The notes under the pieces are model-generated. The model was given only the letters and a program-made list of their open reading frames with translations. It had not been told where the DNA came from and did no database searches. DNA of 29,409 bases from JABAAI01 sp965242745 (GTDB lineage Bacteria; Spirochaetota; Leptospiria; Leptospirales; Leptonemataceae): positions 1-29,409 of the forward strand of contig CBDETG010000077.1 in assembly GCA_965242745.1 (NCBI GenBank). The letters are read 5' to 3'. This document shows, in pieces, positions 1-7,600 of this stretch. Each line of letters starts with the position of its first letter. Position 1 is the stretch's first letter. The position numbers and the translations under genes are program-made.

Positions 1-1818
1 AATCGCCGCCTGCATTTACATGGCCTTCCAAAACAGTACAGCCGTTGTATTCAGCCACGCAGCTTGTTTTATCTACGGAAGCAACTTCGCCTGCTACGCA
101 TTGCGTGCAGTCATTGCTGACGGCCACATAGCCCGGATCGCAATCCGCAGCAGCAGCAAGGCAAGCAGTCTTGTCAGCATTACGTATGGGCGCAGTAGAG
201 GGGCAATTCTTACAATCGCCGCCTGCATTTACATGGCCTTCCAAGTCAGTACAGCCGGTGTCTTCAGCCACGCAGCTTGTTTTATCTACGGAAGCAACCT
301 CGCCTGCCCCGCATTGCGTGCAGTCATTATCGATGGCAACAGCTCCTGCCCGGCAATCCGCAGCAGCAGCAAGGCAAGCAGTCTTGTCAGCATTACGTAT
401 GGGCATGCCGCCAGAACAGCTCTCGCAAACTCCTAAGCTGCTCGCCACACGCCCGGCCACAGCTATGCAAGCCGCATCCGTGATACAGTCGGCGTCATTG
501 AACACGCTATTGGCGTTGCTGCTTTGCGTCCGGCATGTCTCTGCGCTGATGCAGGCGTCTTTGTCCAAATTGCTCACCATATTGGCAGTAGAGGGGCAAT
601 TCTTACAATCGCCGCCTGCATTTACATGGCCTTCCAAGTCAGTACAAGCAGCGCCTTCAGCTACGCAGCTTGTTTTATCTACGGAAGCAACCTCGCCTGC
701 CCCGCATTGCGTGCAGTCATTGCTGGTGGCAACAGCGCCTGCCCGGCAATCCGCAGCAGCAGCAAGGCAAGCAGTCTTGTCAGCATTACGTATGGGCATG
801 CCGCCAGAACAGCTCTCGCAAACTCCTAAGCTGCTCGCCACACGCCCGGCCACAGCTATGCAAGCCGCATCCGTGATACAGTCGGCGTCATTGAACACGC
901 TATTGGCGTTGCTGCTTTGCGTCCGGCATGTCTCTGCGCTGATGCAGGCGTCTTTGTCCAAATTGCTCACCATATTGGCAGTAGAGGGGCAATTCTTACA
1001 ATCGCCGCCTGCATTTACATGGCCTTCCAAGTCAGTACAGCCGGTGTCTTCAGCTACGCAGCTTGTTTTATCTACGGAAGCAACCTCGCCTGCCCCGCAT
1101 TGCGTGCAGTCATTATCGATGGCAACAGCGCCTGCCCGGCAATCCGCAGCAGCAGCAAGGCAAGCAGTCTTGTCAGCATTACGTATGGGCATGCCGCCAG
1201 AACAGCTCTCGCAAACTCCTAAGCTGCTCGCCACACGCCCGGCCACAGCTATGCAAGCCGCATCCGTGATACAGTCGGCGTCATTTAACACGCTATTGGC
1301 GTTGCTGCTTTGCGTCCGGCATGTCTCTGCGCTGATGCAGGCGTTTTTGTCCAAATTGCTCACCATATTGGCAGTAGAGGGGCAATTCTTACAATCGCCG
1401 CCTGCATTTACATGGCCTTCCAAAACAGTACAGCCGGTGTCTTCAGCTACGCAGCTTGTTTTATCTACGGAAGCAACCTCGCCTGCCCCGCATTGCGCGC
1501 AGTCATTGCTCGGTGGCAACAGCGCCTGCCCGGCAATCCGCAGCAGCAGCAAGGCAAGCAGTCTTGTCAGCATTACGTATGGGCATGCCGCCAGAACAGC
1601 TCTCGCAAACTCCTAAGCTGCTCGCCACACGCCCGGCCACAGCTATGCAAGCCGCATCCGTGATACAGTCGGCGTCATTTAACACGCTATTGGCGTTGCT
1701 GCTTTGCGTCCGGCATGTCTCTGCGCTGATGCAGGCGTCTTTGTCCAAATTGCTCACCATATTGGCAGTAGAGGGGCAATTCTTACAATCGCCGCCTGCA
1801 TTTACATGGCCTTCCAAG
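1..1818 (-). pseudogene. Out-of-frame continuation of the Cys-rich repeat gene, partial
   Basis: Homologous coding sequence continues past the stop at 1819 in another frame. From 1817 to 1503 it reads EGHVNAGGDCKNC through DCRAGAVA, then meets a second one-base insertion near 1511 and shifts again. From about 1505 to the left edge the third frame appears open, with the same Cys-rich units. At codon positions where other copies read AEDTGCTDLEG, the first break reads AEGTGLY-stop. Where others read AVAIDNDC or AVATSNDC, the second reads AVATEQ-stop. The last unit before the edge is shorter (213 bp instead of 393 bp), with CPSTA joined directly to PIRNADK, as if 180 bp had been deleted in frame. 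The 3' end of the gene is outside the window. It could be a true pseudogene, or the frameshifts could be consensus errors in a repeat array. Confidence 0.65.
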
Positions 1819-2370
1819 TCAGTACAAGCCAGTGCCTTCAGCTACGCAGCTTGTTTTATCTACGGAAGCAACCTCGCCTGCCCCGCATTGCGCGCAGTCA
1901 TTATCGATGGCAACAGCGCCTGCCCGGCAATCCGCAGCAGCAGCAAGGCAAGCAGTCTTGTCAGCATTACGTATGGGCATGCCGCCAGGGCAGCTCTCGC
2001 AAACTCCTAAGCTGCTCGCCACACGCCCGGCCACAGCTATGCAAGCCGCATCCGTGATACAGTCGGCGTCATTGAACACGCTATTGGCGTTGCTGCTTTG
2101 CGTCCGGCATGTCTCTGCGCTGATGCAGGCGTCTTTGTCCAAATTGCTCACCATATTGGCAGTAGAGGGGCAATTCTTACAATCGCCGCCTGCATTTACA
2201 TGGCCTTCCAAGTCAGTACAGCCGGTGTCTTCAGCCACGCAGCTTGTTTTATCTACGGAAGCAACCTCGCCTGCCCCGCATTGCGCGCAGTCATTATCGA
2301 TGGCAACAGCGCCTGCCCGGCAATCCGCAGCAGCAGCAAGGCAAGCAGTCTTGTCAGCATTACGTATGGC
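168..2370 (-). repeat. 393-bp tandem repeat array in the Cys-rich gene
   Basis: Five to six near-identical direct repeats with a period of 393 bp (131 codons) lie inside the Cys-rich gene. The same landmark sequence recurs at 524, 917, 1310, 1704 and 2098. The spacings are 393, 393, 394 and 394, so the two 394-bp intervals carry the two frameshifting insertions. Copies differ at a few sites, for instance AIDN against ATSN and EDTG against EGAA, which gives a mosaic of variants. The leftmost unit is 213 bp. Above about 2370 the homology continues at a much lower level. Confidence 0.9.
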
Positions 2371-3006
2371 CATTGGGCTCATGCAAAGCGCGCAAACTCC
2401 TGCGATGTTTGCCACGCGCCCGGTCATATCCATACAGGCCATATCCGTGATGCAATCACCATCCAGCACGCTATTGGCGTTGCTGCCGCTAGTCTGGCAG
2501 GCGCTCTCGCTGATGCAGGCGTTTTTGTCCAAATTACGAATAGAATTGCTGCCCGTGCAAACTTCACAGTTACCAGCGCTTGTAGCGACCTGCCCTGCTG
2601 TCTGCAGACAGGTAGCTTTTGCAATACAGCTCATGGCGTCCGCGCTCACTGTCTTGCCTACAGCGTCTCTGCAAGCGCTTGCGGTGATACAGTTGTTCAG
2701 GCCTGTGGTTTGATCTATCACTTCGTCTGCCTGGCAAGCAAAGTCTACACAGGTATTGTTTGTAAGGTCCAGTATCTGCCCTTCTGCGCAAGCTGCCCTG
2801 GCAACACAAGCATCGTTTGCAGTGAGCTTGATCTCGTTATTAGGACAAGTGGAAGTGCAGGCATCACGCGCTGAGTTCAGAAATTGCGGCGGAGCGCATG
2901 TGAGACTTCTCTGCTGCGGCGCTTTTGGATCTGCAGATTTACCACAGAAGACAATATGATAGCAGACCGCAAGCAACAGCAACACTCTGCTAAGACGAGT
3001 AAACAT
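1819..3006 (-). CDS. Cys-rich repeat secreted protein, N-terminal open segment
   Basis: This is the intact 5' part of a Cys-rich secreted protein; I do not recognise a named family. An in-frame ATG lies further upstream at 3039, but the ATG at 3006 gives the better start: a short charged stretch (MFTRLSR) then a hydrophobic run (VLLLLAVCYHIVF). Sec export is likely. A Cys follows the run, but the lipobox is poor, so lipoprotein status is doubtful. The mature part has a Cys about every 8-15 residues in C-x-x-C and DKTAC / DADC-type units, and copies of a 131-residue repeat begin about 215 residues in. It is clearly paralogous to the N-terminal third of the lipoprotein at 4603-8580; both share the sequence types IRNADKTAC, GRVA and NxFSVL/NSVL. 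No Shine-Dalgarno is visible before any candidate start, and an IS remnant abuts the gene upstream. The frame ends early at 1819 because of a one-base insertion near 1829; the repeats continue out of frame downstream. Probably a decaying gene. Confidence 0.72.
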   Translation of the reverse strand: MFTRLSRVLLLLAVCYHIVFCGKSADPKAPQQRSLTCAPPQFLNSARDACTSTCPNNEIKLTANDACVARAACAEGQILDLTNNTCVDFACQADEVIDQTTGLNNCITASACRDAVGKTVSADAMSCIAKATCLQTAGQVATSAGNCEVCTGSNSIRNLDKNACISESACQTSGSNANSVLDGDCITDMACMDMTGRVANIAGVCALCMSPMAIRNADKTACLAAAADCRAGAVAIDNDCAQCGAGEVASVDKTSCVAEDTGCTDLEGHVNAGGDCKNCPSTANMVSNLDKDACISAETCRTQSSNANSVFNDADCITDAACIAVAGRVASSLGVCESCPGGMPIRNADKTACLAAAADCRAGAVAIDNDCAQCGAGEVASVDKTSCVAEGTGLY

Positions 3007-3055
3007 GGAATACGGCATAATGCGGCACTCAGACGACATTTATTACAACAAGGCC

Positions 3056-3947
3056 CTAGTTTATGTCCGGAATCTCATGCTGCAATTCTCTCTGGCATTC
3101 CCAAATGGTATTCAATATTTGACACGCTATTTTATGTTCTGTAATTTGATTTGCATGGCAGCGAGATCGCTCCCCGATAATCTGTTTGTAGCGATACATG
3201 GCGGTTTCCACTCGTGATCTGCGATGATAACCGACCTCCTCCTTCCATTTTTTAGACCTTGTGCACGAGAATTTTTAATATTTACATCTCGAGCGCTCCG
3301 GAGGAGCATCGCATACAGTTCTCCATGTTCTCGCCTTCTTCTTGATCAGTATTTTCTCTACTCCACTTTGCTCCAATACATGATATAAGTTATACGCATC
3401 ATAAGCTCCATCGCAAATATTGCTAGCTATGTCATATTTCTTCCTTAGGTCTTTTACCGAAGCAGCTGCAACTTGGGCATCTCCGCCTTTCAGGTCAGTC
3501 AGCTCAGAATGAACAATCTGAAAGGATGGATCATCCATACAAATATGTAACAGACCCGTCTTTTCTTGCTGCCATGTTTGCTGGCGTTCCATTCCCCATC
3601 ACCATAGACTCAGACCTGTTGCATCCATAACTAGATTCACATGCTCGCTTGCTTTCTTAGCATTGCAAGGGACTGCTTAGCCCTGCGGCATACTTGAGAA
3701 TAGCTGGGAATTTGCATTCAGAAAGCTGCATCATATCCCGTAGGCTAAGCAAAAAGCCCTGCGTCTGCCGTAAAGGAAGACGAAATATGCCTGAGCTGCA
3801 AAAATAGCAATATCATCCCATGCTGGCCGACCCCGTTTACCCCTTTTCGTTTTTTTCCACGATTTTATATGGATCTACCCAAACAGTTTCATACGCTCCA
3901 TAGACTACTTAACTTGACCAGTTACTAAGTTTATATTTTGCTTTCAT
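3056..3947 (-). pseudogene. IS5-family (IS903-like) transposase, frameshifted remnant
   Basis: This is the remnant of a DDE transposase of about 300 codons, read in several frames. A possible start at 3945-3947 gives MKAKYKLSNW. It is followed, across frame changes, by KRGRPAWDDIAIFAAQAY and RQTQGFLLSLRDM, then MDATGLS with GDGEWNASKHGSKKRR. Next come HICMDDPSFQIVHSELTDL and CDGAYDAYNLY, and finally GYHRRSRVETAMYRYKQIIG with a C-terminal tail ending at the TAG at 3056-3058. The order and motifs are those of IS5-family transposases of the IS903 type, including the D of MDATG, the D of DGAYD and the E of RVETAMYR. The many frameshifts make it inactive. I could not identify convincing terminal inverted repeats. 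It lies immediately upstream of the Cys-rich gene start. Confidence 0.85.
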
Positions 3948-3999
3948 GCCAACATTATGTCGTATTGTAAAAAAGCAAGCGTTTTATGGAGCGCTGCAT

Positions 4000-4069
4000 C
4001 TACAGGTGAGTTGCCTGCCTGAGTTGAGCTGTGGTTTTTTTAAATTTGTTCTGCATTTTACTTCCTCCT
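4000..4069 (-). promoter_or_regulatory. Orphan ribosome site and start codon, cut-off reading frame
   Basis: AGGAGGAAG at 4061-4069 is followed by TAAA and an ATG at 4054-4056, the ideal spacing for translation. The frame opened is only 18 codons (MQNKFKKTTAQLRQATHL) and stops at 4000. The site is almost the same as the one before the large lipoprotein (AGGAGGAAGCATAAAATG), lacking only CA. It lies on the side of the IS5 remnant away from the Cys-rich gene, whose own start lacks a ribosome site. I infer it may be the original translation start region of that gene, displaced by the insertion. It could instead belong to a transposon ORF. Confidence 0.5.
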
Positions 4070-4088
4070 AAATGCGATTGCTTTGTAT

Positions 4089-4313
4089 TAACATAATGCT
4101 TGTATTAACATGATGCTTTTATTAACATGATGCTTTTATTAACATGATGCTTTATTAACATGATGCTTTATTAACATGATGCTTTATTAACATGATGCTT
4201 TATTAACATGATGCTTTTATGAACATGATGCTTTTATTAACATGATGATGATGCTTTTATTAACATGATGCTTTTATTAACATGATGCTTTTATTAACAT
4301 GATGTCTTTATCA
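4089..4313. repeat. 16/17-bp AT-rich tandem repeat, about 13 units
   Basis: About thirteen head-to-tail copies of TAACATGATGCTTTTAT, alternating between 17-bp and 16-bp forms (four or three T in the T-run). Unit 1 reads AACATAATGCTTG, unit 9 starts with G, unit 10 has an extra ATGATG, and the last has GTC in place of GC. Units are contiguous with no spacers, so this is not a CRISPR. On the minus strand it lies about 20 bp upstream of the orphan ribosome site at 4061-4069. On the plus strand it lies about 100 bp upstream of the small Cys-rich ORF. The position suggests a promoter-region variable repeat, but no promoter is provable. Confidence 0.92.
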
Positions 4314-4415
4314 AAAGCTTATGGTATTGTAGCACTAGGGCAAATATATGTCAAACTTTTTTTAGAAAAAAATTTACTTTTTTTACTGATGAATTTGGAG
4401 TGGGTAGGAGGTGCT

Positions 4416-4553
4416 ATGCGCTGCTATCAATGCGTGCTTGCTAGTCTCTTAGCTTGCGGCTTGTCTGTGTGCCTGCCTGTTTTTGCAATAGCAAGTCAAT
4501 TGACGTCTATCTTGTCTATGCCTTGCCTTGTGTCGCTGTGTAATGAGGCATAA
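4416..4553 (+). CDS. Small Cys-rich hydrophobic exported peptide, 45 residues
   Basis: An ORF with a very good ribosome site: AGGAGG at 4406-4411, then four bases, then ATG at 4416. An in-frame ATG at 4299 exists, but it lies inside the tandem repeat and has no ribosome site, so I prefer 4416. The product begins MRCYQCVLASLLACGLSVC, followed by LPVFAIAS. It is a hydrophobic stretch typical of a signal peptide with a plausible AIA-S cleavage site, leaving about 19 residues (QLTSILSMPCLVSLCNEA region). There are six Cys in 45 residues. I do not recognise a family. It is the only convincing plus-strand gene here, divergent from the orphan start and convergent with the lipoprotein gene, which ends 50 bp away. 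It could be a small secreted or membrane peptide, or the leader of a broken exported protein. Confidence 0.45.
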   Translation: MRCYQCVLASLLACGLSVCLPVFAIASQLTSILSMPCLVSLCNEA

Positions 4554-4602
4554 CAGTAAGCAATCCCTCGCCTATAATTGCAAAGCCTACTCCCAGCGCC
4601 CG

Positions 4603-7600
4603 TTAGTCAGCGACATCCACAATCCTAATGGTCACGGCTTGTTCCACCTGCGTTACTGAGCCACCAGCGCCTATGGAAGAAGCGATCACCGTCATGCTGC
4701 GTGTCATGGTCATTTCATAGTCTTCGCCGCTGCCTGTGTAGCTGATCTGGCCCGTTAGGCTGTTGATTGCATAGCCAGCTGGCGCGCCCGTCTTGAGGCT
4801 GTAGGTGACGGCCTCAAAGTTTGGATCGTAGGCTGTGACGGGCGAGCCGATGGCGACCGGATGCCGGCGCTGTCGGGCTCGGGAGGCATCCAGTACATCT
4901 CCGCAGTCGGGTATAGCTTCCTCGCCTTCGTTCATCATGTTATTGTTGCTGCTGATCGTCTCACATACGTCAATGGCGCTGTCTTCTGTTGGGCTTGCAA
5001 TTGTTGGATTGGCGGGATCAAAGTCAAAATAGAGCAGGCGCGGATAGGAACTCGAAGCAAAAAGCCAGCGTGCGGCAAGCCAAGTAGTATTGTACGCCGT
5101 GGCAGACTGTGTTGCAGCAGTATTGCTTCCAGTAATGCCGCTCAGATTGGCCGCCATAAGGCTACCGGGGAGGGCGCCGGCCTTTGCCGTGACGCCAGAG
5201 GCTGCCGTATCAAAGCGGTTGTTTGTGAAGTTCGCATTCAGCTGGTCCTGCGTGCCGTTTGCAATACGGCCAAAAAAGCCAACAGCATCATCAGTACCAT
5301 GGCCAGAGGTTGCGCCTAGGGCCAGGCAGTGATGGACCTCGCTTTTGCTGCGGGAATCTTGGCCGTGGACGCGGCCGATCAGAACGCCTATATTGTTAGC
5401 GCCAGAGCCTTCAGCGCAGCTTGTGCCACTAAGCGCCCCATCGCAGACGCTGCCAAGGCTAAGGGAATCACGGACAATGCTGCTACCCAGCAGATTGCCC
5501 ACCAGGCCTCCCATCTCATCTGTCTCAGCTCCGCCATCGGAGACATTGCCGCTGGCCCTGCTGCCTGTGATCTGGCCGCCCGTTGCGTAGCCCATCAGGC
5601 CGCCCATATAATCATTGTGATCCCCGCCATCGGAGACATTGCCGCTGGCCCTGCTGCCTGTGATCTGGCCGCCCGTTGCGTAGCCCATCAGGCCGCCCAT
5701 ATAATCATTGTGATCCCCGCCATCAGAGACATTGCCGCTGGCCCTGCTGCTCGTGATCCGGTCCCTCGTTGCGTAGCCCATCAGGCCGCCCATATAATCA
5801 TTGTGATCCCCGCCATCAGAGACATTGCCGCTGGCCCTGCTGCCCGTGATCCGGTTGCTACCATTTGACCTTCCCACCAGGCCGCCCATATAATCACCTT
5901 CCAACCCGCCATCGAAGACATTGCCGCTGGCGCTACAATTTATGATCTGGTTGCTTCCTGCCCTTCCCACCAGGCCGCCCATAGTATCACCCCCAGCCCT
6001 GCCATTGAAAACATGGCCGCTGGCGCTGCAATTTGTGAGCCGGCTGTTACCTAGCGTGCCTACCAAGCCACCCATAGTATCACTTTTCTGATTACGAGTA
6101 TCATCCCCGCCATCGAAGACATTGCCGCTGGCGCTGCAATCTGTGATCTGTACGCGATTTGCATGGCCCACCAGGCCGCCCATATGATCCCAGCTCGCTC
6201 CACCATCGGAGACATTGCCGCTTGCCCTGCTGCCTATGATCTGGCCGCCCGTTGCGTTGCCCACCAGGCCGCCCATAGAATCATCACCAACCCTGCCATT
6301 GGAGACATTGCCGCTGGCGCTGCTGTCTGTGATCTGTATGTCATCTGCCTCGCCCACTAGGCCGCCCATAGAATCATCGCCACCGCCGCCATCGGAGACA
6401 TCGGCGCTTGCGCTGCAATTTGTGAGCCGGCTGTTAATTGCGTAGCCCACCAGGCCGCCTATGCTAAGAGCGAAGGTACTGCTGCTATCGCCCTGGAGGG
6501 CGCCATCGGCTATGTGTACATTGCTTAGGCTTGTGCTGCTCATGATGCCGCAAAGGGCGCCCACGTAGCGGAGTCCCTTGATCTGGGGAGCGCTAAGGGT
6601 GAGATTTCTTATGTCTGCGCTGCCACAGGAGCCAAAGAAGCCGGCGTCATGTGTGTGGTCGATCACGCGTGATGCGCCTGTGATGCGGTCTATGTTCAGA
6701 TTGCGGATGCTGTGCTCGTTGCCTTCCAGCTGCGCTGTAAAGCGGGTGGTGTCGTCGTCTTGCTCGCTGCCGATTGGGTTAAAGTTGCCGGCTCTGTTCC
6801 CGTTCAGGTCGATGTTATCTTCCGTTGTGGCAGGGTCACCGTCTCCGTAGAAATCGATGTCGCCCGTCAGCTCGTAGCCGCAAAGATAGAGGCCTGATTC
6901 AGCGCTCGTTTCCTCAGTGCAGATGGTGGTAGCTCCTGTGGGCGCGCCTGCCGTAGAGCCCGTATCGCCCTCGCCGCTGTCGGCCTCCTCGTCGTCGTAG
7001 CTCGTCCCAGCCAGGTTATAGCGTATGTTGTGGAGCTCCTGTGCCGTAGCAATTTCAATCAGGCCGTCGTTATCGTCGTCTACGTCCTCGCTGTTCTTGC
7101 AACCATCGCCGTCCGCATCTGCTGCCTCAGCGCTTGAGTCACCGCTTGCAGCAAGGCCCGTCATGCCTGTGGGGCAGCTATCGCTTTCGTCAGCTATGGC
7201 GTCATTATCGTCGTCGGCGTCCTCGCTGTTCTTGCAGCCATCGCCGTCCAGGTCGGCCGTGCCAGCGCTTAAGTCCGTGATCGTAGCAGGGCCCTCGGCG
7301 CCCGTGGGGCAGGAATCATCGTCATCGCTTATGCCGTCGTTGTCGCTGTCCGCAAGGCACATGGTCCTGGCCATGTTTGGCAGGGGCTGCGCGCCCTCGC
7401 ATTGCTGGCAAACACCGTCTGTGGTAGCAACGCGGCCATCTTCAGCGATGCAGGCCGCATCTGTAATGCACTCGGCGCCGTTTAGCACGCTAAATGCGCT
7501 GTCGCTTTGGCTCTGGCAGTCGCTTATGCTGATGCACTGGGTTTTATCCGCACTGCGTATGGGGCTTGGGACTTCGCAGGCTTGGCATGCGCCTTCGATG

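Noticed and set aside
171..1616. Long plus-strand open frame of 481 codons over the 393-bp array
   Set aside because: It is the antisense of the Cys-rich repeats and is open only because one stop-free unit is repeated. It has no ribosome site, and its composition (runs of SATQLVLSTEATSPAPHC) is not protein-like.
3036..3056. Sequence resembling an IS903-type terminal repeat next to the IS5 remnant
   Set aside because: On the minus strand it reads GGCCTTGTTGTAATAAATG, similar to an IS903 end, but it points away from the transposase, so it cannot be that element's end. The match may be chance.
4089..4313. CRISPR array
   Set aside because: Units are 16/17 bp and directly adjacent, with no spacers and no cas genes.
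5329..5868. Plus-strand repetitive frame opposite the GLUG units
   Set aside because: It is a shadow of the 93-bp repeats; the repeat pattern is explained by GLUG codons on the other strand.
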